Counted from the first letter of the stretch, positions 28,030-37,663 are shown. The stretch: 64,000 nt of DNA from Bifidobacterium longum subsp. infantis ATCC 15697 = JCM 1222 = DSM 20088 (GCF_000269965.1 NC_017219.1:2418001-2482000), one strand, 5' to 3'. Notes: generated from the sequence alone by a model not told the origin. Program-made: numbers and translations.

Positions 28030-28185
28030 TCAGGCGACAAGCCCGAGCTCGATGCGTTTGCCCATGATGCTCATCCCGTATTCGAGTTTGATGCGCTTGT
28101 CCCTGTACCAAACCATGTACTCGTCGAGCATTTTGGTGAACCCGTCGATGGTGACGCCTTTGAAGCTACGCATGTGGAAGAATTG
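28030..28185 (-). pseudogene. IS3-type transposase, C-terminal remnant
   Basis: The minus-strand frame FHMRSFKGVTIDGFTKML, then DEYMVWYRDKRIKLEYG, ends IELGLVA and a stop at 28030. The WY..KRIK...G pattern is the end of IS3/IS150-type integrases. Nothing upstream continues it. It lies beside a tRNA gene. Confidence 0.55.
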
Positions 28186-28221
28186 TTCCTATAGCCCTTC
28201 AAAGGTGAGGTTTCGCAGAAA

Positions 28222-28251
28222 CAAAAAGAGTCCCGGGACAAACCCGGAACC
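28222..28251 (-). terminator. Terminator of tRNA-Ser
   Basis: GTTCCGGG and CCCGGGAC pair (one G.U) with a TTTGT loop, followed on the minus strand by TCTTTTTG, directly after the tRNA gene. Confidence 0.85.
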
Positions 28252-28258
28252 CTAAAGG

Positions 28259-28343
28259 CGGATAAGGCGAGATTCGAACTCGCGGAGGCTTTCACCTCAC
28301 ACGCTTTCGAGGCGTGCTCCTTAGACCGCTCGGACACTTATCC
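28259..28343 (-). tRNA. tRNA-Ser (anticodon CGA)
   Basis: The acceptor stem is GGATAAG/CTTATCC with a G discriminator. The anticodon stem CACGC/GCGTG encloses CTCGAAA, giving CGA, which reads UCG. A long variable arm (GAGGTGAAAGCCTC) marks a class II tRNA, and the T-arm carries GTTCGAATC. The 3' CCA is not encoded. Confidence 0.95.
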
Positions 28344-28488
28344 ATGCTGCCAAAATGGCAACTTGTTCATTATGCCACATTCTGCCGACCTGGCAAATCG
28401 GAGTTTCGCTGAGCAAGTCTCAAGTGTATGCCGCTTGAGACATGTCAGATCACAATCCCGGAATTCGCCCGAAGCGCTGGCATTGCGT

Positions 28489-29799
28489 TTACGCGCCAAG
28501 CACTCCGACAGGAATTACATACACTCCATCATCGCGTTGATACGCGAACTCGCCGACCCCCACCAACACCGCCAAGAACTCCGGTTCACGGGTTCGCGCA
28601 CTCGGATTTCTCAGCAGTTTCCCTTTCAGTCTGCATAGATTTGCCGCTGCCTCAGGGACTTTATCCTCACTGGGCTTAATCTCGATGCCGCCCCACCGTC
28701 CATCGGACAATTCAATAATGGCATCACACTCCAGACCGGAATCGTCATGATAATACCGAACCGGTTCTATCCCAATATCGAGGAGAGATCTCGCATACAC
28801 CAACAGATCGCGGATGCATAGATTCTCAAACAGAAACCCAAAAGTCTGCCAATCGCCGATAAGAGCAGCAGGACTCATGCCCAACATTGCCGCCGCAATG
28901 GAAGGATCGGCAAAATACCGACGCGCCTTGGTCTGGAGTCGCTTTGGATCCCGTGCCGGCGGGACCCAGCCCTTTATCGGATCGATGACGAACATGTTCT
29001 CGAACATGGCCGTATACCCGGATACCGTTCTCTCCGAAATGAAATCGTCAAGATTTTCTTCAGTACCGTACATATCCTTACGCAAGGTTTTGAATGTCAC
29101 AGCTTGACTGATATTGCGCGCAAGCGAATCCAGCAGACGACGAGCCACATCAGGATCCTTGCCTTGCTTGGGCACACTCTCAGTCAGCGTGAGTCGCATG
29201 TATTCCCGAATCAGAATCTGTGCGTCAGATACAGGCATAGCCACCGCCTCCGGCCATCCACCTCGGCATACGGCATCCAACAACATCTGTGTACTTATCT
29301 CTGATTTTGCAGCGGCGAACTTATGTTCAAACAGTCCACTGAGACTTACCGCACCTGTCGAGAGTCCGGACTCATATAAAGTCAGAGGATTCATACGGAT
29401 ACGTCCGATTCGTCCCGCACCACTATGGTTCGGCCGATTCTCATTGAGAGGAGTGGATGAACCGGTCAGAATCCACTGACCTTTATTCGCGGAATCATCG
29501 TCGACGTGATGACGGACTTCATCCCATATAGCTGGGGCGAGTTGCCACTCATCCACGACATGAGGTCTATCTCCCAACAGCATCAATGACGAATCCGCCT
29601 TAGCCGCAGCCAAATTGTTATTGCGATCCACATAGGTAATGCTGGCTGCATGGGCCCGCGCAGACCAAGTTTTCCCGCACCACTTGGTGCCGGTAATCTC
29701 CACCGCGCCAAAGATGCGCATATATCGTTCGATCTGTGCATCCACGATACGAGGGCGATAGGCCTTCGGCTTGATGTCGCCCGCCAGAGAATCGGCCAT
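28489..29799 (-). CDS. AAA_14/DUF4143-family ATPase
   Basis: The 436-residue protein has an N-terminal P-loop GTKWCGKT (37-44), a Walker B-like HVVDEWQL, sensor ILTGSST, and a C-terminal DUF4143 region ending with a PD-(D/E)XK-like ECDAIIEL...GGIEIKPS. This two-domain family is abundant in anaerobes and has no settled function. The start at 29799 follows GGGAGG. It stands alone. The 23-bp direct-repeat array directly upstream (29836-29967) is probably its control region. Confidence 0.9.
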   Translation of the reverse strand: MADSLAGDIKPKAYRPRIVDAQIERYMRIFGAVEITGTKWCGKTWSARAHAASITYVDRNNNLAAAKADSSLMLLGDRPHVVDEWQLAPAIWDEVRHHVDDDSANKGQWILTGSSTPLNENRPNHSGAGRIGRIRMNPLTLYESGLSTGAVSLSGLFEHKFAAAKSEISTQMLLDAVCRGGWPEAVAMPVSDAQILIREYMRLTLTESVPKQGKDPDVARRLLDSLARNISQAVTFKTLRKDMYGTEENLDDFISERTVSGYTAMFENMFVIDPIKGWVPPARDPKRLQTKARRYFADPSIAAAMLGMSPAALIGDWQTFGFLFENLCIRDLLVYARSLLDIGIEPVRYYHDDSGLECDAIIELSDGRWGGIEIKPSEDKVPEAAANLCRLKGKLLRNPSARTREPEFLAVLVGVGEFAYQRDDGVYVIPVGVLGA

Positions 29800-29835
29800 T
29801 CCGCGCACCTCCCGTTATTTCACGTCCGCCATCGC

Positions 29836-29967
29836 AATAATCCGAATTTCTCAACTACCAAAATCCGAATGTTGCAACGACGAAAACCCGAACTTTCTAA
29901 CTACAATAATCCGAATCTCCCAACTACCAAAATCCGAATGTTGCAACGACGAAAACCCGAATATTGG
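29836..29967. repeat. 23-bp direct-repeat array upstream of the ATPase gene
   Basis: Five full 23-bp units and a sixth partial unit share AA(T/A)(A/C)(A)TCCGAA...CAAC(T/G)AC. Units 1-3 (29836-29904) and 4-6 form a 69-bp higher-order repeat; units 2 and 5 are identical. On the minus strand each unit reads ATTCGGATT or a close variant. The array ends 37 bp before the ATPase start codon. Confidence 0.92.
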
Positions 29968-30002
29968 TGGTGGTAGAAGCGGTGACGGGGCCACTCTGCA
30001 TT

Positions 30003-30165
30003 GAGTGGTCTCTCCCTCAGTCTCGCTACGCTCGACAGCTCGAACGCAATTAAGGACAGCTTTCCAGCTGCCATTTTATTTGCTCACCGTCGTTCGCCTT
30101 CGCCTAAAAACGCCTCCGGCGTTTTCTTCACGGCTCAGCTCATCAGAGGGAGCTTGGATCTCGTC
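30003..30165. other. Spacer with palindromic repeats
   Basis: No gene is visible. The stretch has CTCTCCCTCAGTCTCGCTACG at its left and CATCAGAGGGAG at its right, and a small hairpin AACGCCTCCGGCGTT. The same CTCTCCC...GTCAGAGGGAG boundary words occur around 60147-60298 and in part at 17951-18066. Confidence 0.45.
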
Positions 30166-30167
30166 CT

Positions 30168-30968
30168 TTACGCCACCTGTTCGTGGACGGAGGCGTTGAC
30201 CCATTGGGACTGCTGGACGTTGTAGCCGGAGAAGATGCCGATGTCGAGCATGCAGTCGCGGTAATCGCGGCCGTGGGCGATGGTGATGTAGCTGTCGTCC
30301 ACCAACCGGTTATGCGTGGGATCCAGTCCGACCCATCGGCCATCCTGATACACCTCGACCCAAGCGTGGGTCGCGCCCTCTCCCCCAAGCAAGCCGGCAA
30401 TGTAGCGCGCGGTCAATCCCACGTGCCGGCACACGGACAGCATCACATGGGCATAATCCTGGCATACGCCCTTGCGCTGGGCCAAGGCCTGTTCGGCGGT
30501 GGTGCGAATCGTGGTGGAACCGGGCGTGTACACAAACGCCTTGTAGACCTCATCCATCACTTCAGTGGCCTGCTGCACCGGAGTGGCGTCGGAAGGCAAC
30601 GCAGCCAAGCGTTCGCGGCATACGGCAATCATCGCCTCCACGGTCGGGCCGGGAATGGTGAGCGCTGAATTGAATCGGTACAGCGGTTTATAGGCTTCCT
30701 TATGGATATGCGCATTGTCCACGAAGGCGATGCCGGTCACCGAATAGCTGAATATGTCGTGCGGCTCGGGGATGAATCCGGTCATCACCACGGAGCCAAA
30801 GGAGTCGATGGTGGTTTCGAGTTCAGTTTCGGGCTGAATCTTCACTTCCACGTCAATCACCTGTTGGCGAGGGCCAGTGGCGGGAATACAGCGAAGCTGG
30901 AACCTGTGATCGGTGACCGGTGCGCTGAAGGACAGCCTCATCTCATAGTCGAACACGAGTTTTTTCAC
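30168..30968 (-). CDS. Transglutaminase-like cysteine peptidase-fold protein
   Basis: The protein has an N-terminal beta-rich domain (KLVFDYEMRLSFSAP) typical of the bacterial transglutaminase N-domain, then the catalytic core with C169 (GVCQDYAHV), H201 (THAWVEVY) and D216 (GLDPTHN). The full triad suggests an active protease or amide transferase. The GTG at 30968 follows AGGAG; earlier in-frame starts are outside homology. The length is 266 residues. It lies 204 bp downstream of the ATP-grasp/alpha-E gene on the same strand, a combination that recurs across bacteria and has been predicted to build or process peptides. Confidence 0.88.
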   Translation of the reverse strand: MKKLVFDYEMRLSFSAPVTDHRFQLRCIPATGPRQQVIDVEVKIQPETELETTIDSFGSVVMTGFIPEPHDIFSYSVTGIAFVDNAHIHKEAYKPLYRFNSALTIPGPTVEAMIAVCRERLAALPSDATPVQQATEVMDEVYKAFVYTPGSTTIRTTAEQALAQRKGVCQDYAHVMLSVCRHVGLTARYIAGLLGGEGATHAWVEVYQDGRWVGLDPTHNRLVDDSYITIAHGRDYRDCMLDIGIFSGYNVQQSQWVNASVHEQVA

Positions 30969-31172
30969 AACGTCTCCTGCACTTATACACGAGCCGGCAA
31001 CCGGCACATTCTCGGGATAACAACACTACAGCCATGGCTGAGGTATGGTCCGCGCGCTCACAGCCCACGCATATATTCCGGCAATCTGCTGATACGCATC
31101 GGCCGGCACTCGGGCGCACGGTTTTTTCGCCATACCACCATAGCATTTGAACCCGTCAGGGCGAACGTCGGG

Positions 31173-33353
31173 TTAGGGGCGCTTGGCATCCATGTTCATG
31201 GAGCTCAGTGAGCCCATGTCTTTGATGGCCAGGGCGCTGACACGGCCGGAATAATCGTCAAGGTACTTCTTCAGCAGGTCGGCGACTTCCTGATATCCGC
31301 GAGACGGCAGCTGACCGACCAGCCAGCTCAGCCCATCGGTGAAGCAACTGGGCAACGGCATGCCGTCGAGGATCATCGAGTAGGAGGCGAGCTTCCTAAG
31401 CGGGGCTTCCATCTCCTCCATCGTCAAACCGAAGCGCGCGTACAGGTCGATGCGCTCCAGATACTTGCCGATGAAGATGAACGCCTTCAGCGTGGGGTCG
31501 ACCGGCGAGTTCTCGATGCCGCCCCAGAAGGCGAGCATGTCATCGGTAATATCGCGCTGCTTGTAGATGTCCTCGGCGTCGGCCGCATATTTGGCGGCAT
31601 CGGTGATGTTGGTCATCGCCAACTCCACGTACTGCAACAGACGCGAGCTCAATTCCGGGCGCAGAATCATGGCGTTGTTGAATGCGGAGGTTACGGCCGA
31701 CCGCACCGAATCAGGGTTGGACCCGTCGTACAAGAAGCTGTTCACAAACCCGTCGAAGTCCTCGAAATCTTCGGGCAGGTCGAGTGCGTGAGCGAACGGA
31801 CGGAAGGCATCCACATCGGTGTCCATCACGCGATCGTAGAACGGGAAGAACTGGTTCAGCGTGGTGAAGGCGCGCTCGGTGTACCGACCCAGCCAATACA
31901 GGTTGTCTGCCTTGGATGCGGTAACCAGCGACAACGAGTGGCGGCGGGACTGGCTCAGCAGGTTCGCCACATACGTTTCGGCACCGTACTCGTGCTCGAC
32001 GCCGGATTCGGGTGCCAGCACCCAGGTGTCCTTGAAGCCGCCGCCCTGGGAGGAGTTGACGATCATCTGTCCGGGCACGGACGAGTAGCGGGTCAGGCCC
32101 GAATACCACACGTGCGTATTCTTGCCGGTGACCACGAAGGCACGCAGATCGCATTTGCGCGGCGACATCTCACCGGTCTTCGGGTCCACCACATCGATAT
32201 CGCGGAACTGAATCACCTCTTGGGCGATGAATCGACGAGGTTCCTCCTTGATCCGGTTGGCGAGCTCCTCACGTGCGGCGGCATCCAGCGACGAACCGAA
32301 CACCACGCCGTAACCACCGGCTTCGGCCACATCCTTGATGACCAGCTCGCCCATACGATTCAGGACTTCCTTACGGTCGGCCTCGAACATCGGCATATAC
32401 GTGGGCGCGTTGTTGAGAATCGGTTCCTCGCCGAGATAGTACTTGATCATCTGCGGCACGAAGTAGTAGATGGCCTTGTCATCGGCCGCGCCGTTGCCCG
32501 GCGCGTTGACGATGGCCACGTTGCCCGCGCGGTAGGCGGACAGGATACCGGGCACGCCGATCACCGAATCAGGATTGAAGGCAAACGGATCGAGGAATTC
32601 GTCGGACAGGCGGCGGTAGACCACGCCCACGCGGTGGCGTTTGCCGGCGTAGTCGAGGAAGTAGACCTTGTTGTCCACCACTTCGAGGTCTTCGGGGAAG
32701 GCCAGTGCGGCGCCGGTTTTCTCCGCCAGATAGGCGTGCTCGAAGAACGCGGAATTGTAGCGTCCGGGGGTCAGCACCACGGCGATGCCTTCGGTGGAGA
32801 CGAAGTCCATGGCCTTGCGCAGCAGGCGCGGGTATTCGCGATTGTCGCGAATGTGCACGTCGCGGAACAGGCGTGGGGAGATGCGTCGCTCGATGTCGCG
32901 CACGAACAGCGGGTAGCTGGCGCCCGAGGGGATACGCAGGTTGTCTTCCAGTACCCACCAGCGGCCGTCCTCGCCTTGGACCAGGTCCTCGCCGGCGATG
33001 TGCGCGAAGATGCCGCCGGGAGGGGTCACGCCGTTGACCTGCGGGAAGTAGCCGGCCGAGGTGTATATGTATTCCTCCGGCACCACGCCGTCATGGATGA
33101 TGGCCTTGTCGGAGTAGATGTCCTTCAGATAGGCGTTCAGGGCGTTGACGCGCTGCTTCAGGCCCTTCTCCAGCTCGTCGAACTCGTCGGATTCGATGAT
33201 GCGCGGCACGGGATCGTACGGGAAGAGCCGGTCGTGGTATTCGCCGTTCTTGTAGATGCCGAAGCGTACGCCGTTGCGGGACAGTTCGCGGTTGATCGCC
33301 TCGCGACGGTTCACCAGTTCATGGGCCAGTCTGCGTGCTGCGGATTCGATCAT
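31173..33353 (-). CDS. Fused circularly permuted ATP-grasp and alpha-E domain protein
   Basis: Residues from about 1 to 460 form a circularly permuted ATP-grasp ligase domain (GYFPQVNGVTPPGG, GEDLVQGEDGRWWVLEDNLRIPSG, NAPGNGAADDKAIYYFVP, EAGGYGVVFG, KCDLRAFVV). The last ~260 residues are an alpha-E domain (LVTASKADNLYWLGRYTERA...). In many bacteria these are two proteins; here they are one of 726 residues. ATP-grasp enzymes join carboxylates to amines using ATP, so peptide or amino-acid ligation is likely; substrate unknown. The ATG at 33353 follows a GAG-rich RBS. The transglutaminase-like gene follows on the same strand. Confidence 0.9.
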   Translation of the reverse strand: MIESAARRLAHELVNRREAINRELSRNGVRFGIYKNGEYHDRLFPYDPVPRIIESDEFDELEKGLKQRVNALNAYLKDIYSDKAIIHDGVVPEEYIYTSAGYFPQVNGVTPPGGIFAHIAGEDLVQGEDGRWWVLEDNLRIPSGASYPLFVRDIERRISPRLFRDVHIRDNREYPRLLRKAMDFVSTEGIAVVLTPGRYNSAFFEHAYLAEKTGAALAFPEDLEVVDNKVYFLDYAGKRHRVGVVYRRLSDEFLDPFAFNPDSVIGVPGILSAYRAGNVAIVNAPGNGAADDKAIYYFVPQMIKYYLGEEPILNNAPTYMPMFEADRKEVLNRMGELVIKDVAEAGGYGVVFGSSLDAAAREELANRIKEEPRRFIAQEVIQFRDIDVVDPKTGEMSPRKCDLRAFVVTGKNTHVWYSGLTRYSSVPGQMIVNSSQGGGFKDTWVLAPESGVEHEYGAETYVANLLSQSRRHSLSLVTASKADNLYWLGRYTERAFTTLNQFFPFYDRVMDTDVDAFRPFAHALDLPEDFEDFDGFVNSFLYDGSNPDSVRSAVTSAFNNAMILRPELSSRLLQYVELAMTNITDAAKYAADAEDIYKQRDITDDMLAFWGGIENSPVDPTLKAFIFIGKYLERIDLYARFGLTMEEMEAPLRKLASYSMILDGMPLPSCFTDGLSWLVGQLPSRGYQEVADLLKKYLDDYSGRVSALAIKDMGSLSSMNMDAKRP

Positions 33354-33505
33354 CGTGCCTGCTCCTTGCTGTGGCGGCTTCTGTGGCCTCAAGCGGTTGG
33401 GCGTTCGAGCGTACGCTGACGCCGCAAGCCGTAACCGGGTTTGATGGTTACAACCTAAGGCGGCCCCGTTTCAGCAAACGCGCGAGAATGTTACAGGCAG
33501 GTCAC

Positions 33506-33559
33506 TTCGCCGACCGCACTCGTCTCGCCGACCGCGCGCATCTCGCCGACCGCACTCGT
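33506..33559. repeat. 18-bp tandem repeat before truA
   Basis: Three head-to-tail 18-bp copies of (C/T)TCGCCGACCGC(A/G)C(T/G)C(G/A)T (33506-33523, 33524-33541, 33542-33559) end 14 bp before the truA start, where the promoter would be expected. Confidence 0.85.
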
Positions 33560-33573
33560 TACAATGAATGGCT

Positions 33574-34485
33574 ATGACACGACTGCGCATTGACTTGGCC
33601 TACGACGGCGGCGGATTCTATGGCTGGGCCAAACAGCCCAATCTGCGTACGGTGCAAGGCACCATTGAAGATGCGCTGCACAAGGTGCTGCGGGTGCCGG
33701 CCGATGACGCGGCCGAACCGTTACGCTTGACGGTGGCTGGGCGCACCGACACCGGTGTGCACGCCTCCCACCAAGTGGCGCATCTGGATGTATCCGATGA
33801 GGTACTGAATCGCTGCGTAGGTCACATGACCATTCCGGTCACCGAGGCGCTGACTCGCAGACTCAAGGCTGTGCTGCCTTCGGACATCGTCATTCATGGC
33901 ATTGCCGTGGCACCGGCCGGTTTCGATGCCAGGTTCTCCGCATTGGAGCGCACTTATGTGTATCGGGTCGCCGATCGTTCGTCCGAGATCGACCCGCGCC
34001 TGCGTGGATGCGTGCTTACCGTGGATGAATCGCTGGATCTGGAGCTTATGAACCGCGCAGCCGCATTGACCATCGGCCTGCACGATTTTGGTTCCTTCGC
34101 CACTCCGAATCCGGGAGGCACTACGATCCGCGAAGTCAAGACCGCCTATTGGCGGCGGGTGCCGATCACTCCCCTGGTGCCGGATGCGATGGCATCGCAT
34201 GAAGCATATCGGACTCCGTCGCTGGAGTCCGGCCTGGTAGTGTTCACGATTGTGGCGGATGCCTTTGCCCGTAATATGGTGCGGTCCCTGGTCGGCTCAT
34301 GTATCAAAGTTGGTTCGGGACGCAAATCACTGGAGTGGTTTGCCGGTAAAATGGCCGACCCAGTGCGTGAAGGCTCAAGCGGGCCGATTGCGCCGCAGGG
34401 CCTGACTTTGGAGCATATCGCATATCCCGCCGATGATCAGCTGGCCGCAAGAGCCGAGGCCATTCGAGCCGTACGTACGTTGTAG
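33574..34485 (+). CDS. truA: tRNA pseudouridine(38-40) synthase TruA
   Basis: The enzyme makes pseudouridines at positions 38-40 of the tRNA anticodon arm. The motif VAGRTDTGVHA gives the catalytic Asp at 59; RTYVYRVADR and ALTIGLHDFGSFA follow. The length is 303 residues. ATG 33574 (MTRLRIDLAYDGGGFYGW) was preferred; an in-frame ATG two codons earlier (33568) is possible, and neither has a clear RBS. It converges on rplQ, whereas in many actinobacteria truA follows rplQ on the same strand. Confidence 0.94.
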   Translation: MTRLRIDLAYDGGGFYGWAKQPNLRTVQGTIEDALHKVLRVPADDAAEPLRLTVAGRTDTGVHASHQVAHLDVSDEVLNRCVGHMTIPVTEALTRRLKAVLPSDIVIHGIAVAPAGFDARFSALERTYVYRVADRSSEIDPRLRGCVLTVDESLDLELMNRAAALTIGLHDFGSFATPNPGGTTIREVKTAYWRRVPITPLVPDAMASHEAYRTPSLESGLVVFTIVADAFARNMVRSLVGSCIKVGSGRKSLEWFAGKMADPVREGSSGPIAPQGLTLEHIAYPADDQLAARAEAIRAVRTL

Positions 34486-34503
34486 ATTCTATGAAACAAT
34501 GCA

Positions 34504-34537
34504 AAAGGGCTGGAACCCAAACGGATTCCAGCCCTTT
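34504..34537. terminator. Bidirectional terminator between truA and rplQ
   Basis: AAAGGGCTGGAA and TTCCAGCCCTTT form a perfect 12-bp stem with a 10-nt loop and T/A runs at both sides, between two convergent stop codons. Confidence 0.92.
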
Positions 34538-34564
34538 CAGCTAGCTTGGCGAAAGCTATTCAGC

Positions 34565-35086
34565 TCACTCGGCCTTCTCGGCGTCAGCGGGAGCCTCAGC
34601 CTCAACGGCGGCGGCCTCCTCGACCGGAGCCTCAGTAGCCTCTGTGGCCTCAGCCTCAACGGCCGGAGCCTCTTCTTCGGCAACCTTGGCGGCGGCTTCA
34701 GCTTCCTTCACAACAGCCTTCTTGGCAACCGGCTCGGTGACGAGCTCGATCACAGCGGCCGGAGCGGCATCGCCAACGCGCGGAGCGATCTTGACGATAC
34801 GGGTGTAGCCACCTTCACGCTGCTCCATCTGCTCGGCAATCTGGGTGAACAGGATGTGCACCACGGACTTGTTGCGGATGACGCGCATCACGCGACGGCG
34901 GGAGTGCAGATCACCGCGCTTGGCGAAGGTGATCAGGCGCTCTGCCAGCGGACGAAGGCGCTTGGCCTTCGGCAGCGTGGTGGTGATGCGGCCGTTCTGG
35001 AACAGGCTGGTCGCCATGTTTGCCAGCATGAGGCGCTCGTGTGCGGGGCTGGAAGCCAGACGCGGGCCCTTCTTAGGTGTAGGCAT
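34565..35086 (-). CDS. rplQ: 50S ribosomal protein L17
   Basis: The bL17 core ([37 protein letters not shown]...) fills about residues 1-120 and lines the exit-tunnel side of the 50S subunit. A ~50-residue Ala/Glu/Val-rich tail follows, as in other bifidobacteria. It is the last gene of the alpha operon, 99 bp after rpoA. Confidence 0.97.
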   Translation of the reverse strand: MPTPKKGPRLASSPAHERLMLANMATSLFQNGRITTTLPKAKRLRPLAERLITFAKRGDLHSRRRVMRVIRNKSVVHILFTQIAEQMEQREGGYTRIVKIAPRVGDAAPAAVIELVTEPVAKKAVVKEAEAAAKVAEEEAPAVEAEATEATEAPVEEAAAVEAEAPADAEKAE

Positions 35087-35185
35087 TGGGTTTACTCCTT
35101 ATATGTCCGTTCTTCAGACAAGCAGGTGGGCATATGCCCGAACATCCGCTTGCCTAGTGAACGAACGATTGGTCAAAGAGGCAGA

Positions 35186-36181
35186 TCACTCGTCTTCCGG
35201 CGAGAAGAACGTGCCACCTTCGAGATTATTGGTATCGAAGGCCATCGGCGAGGACTTGAGGCTCAGGCCCAGGGTCTGCAGCTTCTCCTTGACCTCATCG
35301 ATTGACTTCATACCGAAATTGCGGATGTCGAGCAGGTCCTGCTCGGTGTGGGAGACAAGCTCACCGATGGTGTGGATGCCCTCGCGCTTGAGGCAGTTGT
35401 AAGAACGCTGCGTCAGGTTGAGGTCCTCGATCGGAACGGCCATCTCGGGGTTGGTCTCCTCGGCCACCGGGGCCGGACCGACCTCGACGCCTTCAGCCTG
35501 GGCGTTGAGCTCACGGCACAGGCCGAAGAGCTCCACCAAGGTGGAACCGGCGGAAGCCACCGCGTCACGCGGGGAGATGGCGGGCTTGGTCTCCACGTCC
35601 AGAATGAGCTTGTCGAAGTCCGTGCGCTGTTCCACACGGGTGGCCTCGACCTTGTAGCTCACCTTGAGTACCGGGGAGTAGATGGAATCAACCGGAATAC
35701 GGCCGATCTCATCGTTGTCCTGCTTGTTCATCTGGGCAGGAACATAGCCACGGCCACGCTCGACAGTGAACTCGATCTCGAGTTCGCCGTCGTCGGCGAG
35801 GGTAGCGATGTGCTGCTCCGGGTTGGCAATGGTGACGCCGGCCGGCGGGGTGATGTCCCCAGCCACGGCTTCGCCCTTGCCGCTCTTGCGCAGATACATG
35901 ACCACAGGCTCGTCGTATTCGCTGGTGAGCACGATGCCCTTGATGTTCAGCAGGATCTCGGTGACGTCTTCCTGGACGCCCGGCAGAGTGGTGAACTCAT
36001 GCAGGGCACCGGAAATACGCACGGAGGTCACGGCAGCACCCGGGATGGAGCTCAGCAGCGTGCGACGCAGCGAGTTGCCGAGCGTGTAGCCGAAGCCAGG
36101 CTCGAGCGGCTCGATGGTGAAGCGGGAGCGCTGCGGATTCAGAGATTCCTCGGTAAGAGTCGGACGCTGTGCAATAAGCAC
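35186..36181 (-). CDS. rpoA: RNA polymerase alpha subunit
   Basis: The N-terminal assembly domain contains [28 protein letters not shown]. The C-terminal domain ([25 protein letters not shown]...[19 protein letters not shown]) contacts UP elements and activators. The GTG at 36181 follows AAAGGA and gives 331 residues; the upstream ATG at 36217 extends into the spacer without homology. There is no rpsD between rpsK and rpoA. Confidence 0.97.
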   Translation of the reverse strand: MLIAQRPTLTEESLNPQRSRFTIEPLEPGFGYTLGNSLRRTLLSSIPGAAVTSVRISGALHEFTTLPGVQEDVTEILLNIKGIVLTSEYDEPVVMYLRKSGKGEAVAGDITPPAGVTIANPEQHIATLADDGELEIEFTVERGRGYVPAQMNKQDNDEIGRIPVDSIYSPVLKVSYKVEATRVEQRTDFDKLILDVETKPAISPRDAVASAGSTLVELFGLCRELNAQAEGVEVGPAPVAEETNPEMAVPIEDLNLTQRSYNCLKREGIHTIGELVSHTEQDLLDIRNFGMKSIDEVKEKLQTLGLSLKSSPMAFDTNNLEGGTFFSPEDE

Positions 36182-36261
36182 TGTGGTTATCCTTTCAGCT
36201 TGAACTCGGTGGTGCACTCACCGGTCAGGCGGTTTTGGATGGATTTGGTATTGCTGAGTGC

Positions 36262-36660
36262 TCAGACGCGACGACGCTTCGGAGGACGAACGCCGTTGTG
36301 GGCTTGCGGGGTGACGTCGGTGATGGAACCAACTTCGAGGCCCGCAGACTGCAGGGAACGGATGGCGGTTTCACGACCGGAACCCGGGCCCTTGACGAAC
36401 ACGTCGACCTTCTTGACGCCGTGTTCCATCGCCTTGCGGGCGGCGGACTCGGCAGCCATACCAGCGGCGTACGGCGTGGACTTACGGGAGCCCTTGAAGC
36501 CGACATCGCCACCGGACGCCCAGGACACCACGGCGCCGGACGGATCGGTGATCGAAATGATCGTGTTGTTGAAAGTGGACTTGATGTGAGCCTGGCCGAC
36601 CGGGACCGACTTGCGGTCGCGACGACGGGGCTTACGAGCGGCTTGCTTAGGTGCTGCCAT
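36262..36660 (-). CDS. rpsK: 30S ribosomal protein S11
   Basis: uS11 sits on the 30S platform near the E site. The 132-residue sequence includes [21 protein letters not shown] and the C-terminal [26 protein letters not shown] end. It lies between rpsM and rpoA. Confidence 0.98.
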   Translation of the reverse strand: MAAPKQAARKPRRRDRKSVPVGQAHIKSTFNNTIISITDPSGAVVSWASGGDVGFKGSRKSTPYAAGMAAESAARKAMEHGVKKVDVFVKGPGSGRETAIRSLQSAGLEVGSITDVTPQAHNGVRPPKRRRV

Positions 36661-36746
36661 TGACCCTCGTTTCCTAGTAACGAACTTTGTTGTTGACGTT
36701 CGGGCGATGGGGTGAAATCATCCCGTGGCCCGAATCATGCCACCGA

Positions 36747-37124
36747 CTACTTGGTGGCCTTCTTCTTTCCGGCGACCGTGCGCTTCGGGCCCTTGCGGGT
36801 ACGAGCATTGGTCTTGGTGCGCTGACCGCGCACAGGAAGTCCCTTACGGTGACGCTGGCCTTGGTAGCAGTTGATCTGAATCTTGCGACGAATATCTGCA
36901 TCGATTTCACGACGCAGGTCACCCTCGATCTTGTAGTTGGCTTCGAGGTAGTCACGCAGCGTAATCAGCTGCTCGTCGGTGAGATCCTTGACGCGGATGT
37001 CCGGGCTAATACCGGTCGCGGCAAGCGTTTCCTTGGCACGAGTGCGACCCACACCGAAAATGTAGGTGAGGGCGATCTCGATGCGCTTCTCATTGGGGAT
37101 GTCGACTCCGGCAAGACGTGCCAT
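36747..37124 (-). CDS. rpsM: 30S ribosomal protein S13
   Basis: uS13 contacts the 50S subunit and the P-site t[24 protein letters not shown] is the normal N-terminus and sets the start at 37124; an earlier in-frame ATG (37157) is not conserved. [15 protein letters not shown] is the basic tail. The length is 125 residues. Confidence 0.97.
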   Translation of the reverse strand: MARLAGVDIPNEKRIEIALTYIFGVGRTRAKETLAATGISPDIRVKDLTDEQLITLRDYLEANYKIEGDLRREIDADIRRKIQINCYQGQRHRKGLPVRGQRTKTNARTRKGPKRTVAGKKKATK

Positions 37125-37272
37125 TGCGATTCCTTCTTGTTGCCGTAGGTCTTGCACCCGCTCGCCCGGTTACCCGGCACGGGCCTACGTACCCGTGGTT
37201 CAGTGTCGTTCCCTTGCGGGAAGCACTGTGAGAGAGTGCCTTATTTACTTAGTGCCGCTGGAGAATCTGCTC

Positions 37273-37386
37273 TCAGCCCTGACGCTGCTTGTGGCGCGGG
37301 TTGACGCAGATCACCATGACGCGGCCGTGACGGCGGATCACGCGGCAGTTTTCGCAGATCCTCTTCACGCTAGGGCTGACCTTCAT
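37273..37386 (-). CDS. rpmJ: 50S ribosomal protein L36
   Basis: The 37-residue bL36 ([21 protein letters not shown], ending PRHKQRQG) has zinc ligands C11, C14, C27 and H32, so it is the zinc-bound form. It lies between infA and rpsM, its usual place. Confidence 0.97.
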
Positions 37387-37409
37387 GGTTATCCTTTTCT
37401 TGTGTACCT

Positions 37410-37628
37410 TTACTTGTAACGGTACGTAATGCGTCCGCGGTTCAGGTCGTAAGGGCTCATTTCGAGCACGACACGATCCTGCGGCAGAATACGAATGTAG
37501 TTCTTACGCATTTTGCCGGAAATCGTGGCGAGCACGATGTGCTTGTTCTCGAGTTCAACGCGGAACATCGCGTTAGGCAGTGCTTCCACGACCTGTCCTT
37601 CGACTTCAATCACACCGTCTTTTGCCAT
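37410..37628 (-). CDS. infA: Translation initiation factor IF-1
   Basis: IF-1 is a 72-residue OB-fold protein that binds the 30S A site. [20 protein letters not shown] and the end [11 protein letters not shown] are diagnostic. It heads the infA-rpmJ-rpsM-rpsK-rpoA-rplQ operon and has its own promoter upstream. Confidence 0.98.
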
Positions 37629-37663
37629 GTGCCTCTAGTCCTATTCCGTTGGATGATTACTAT

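Noticed and set aside
29836..29967. CRISPR array or coding repeat
   Set aside because: Units abut with no spacers of constant length, and the open frames through them (NNPN.., RRKPE..) are only translations of the repeat.
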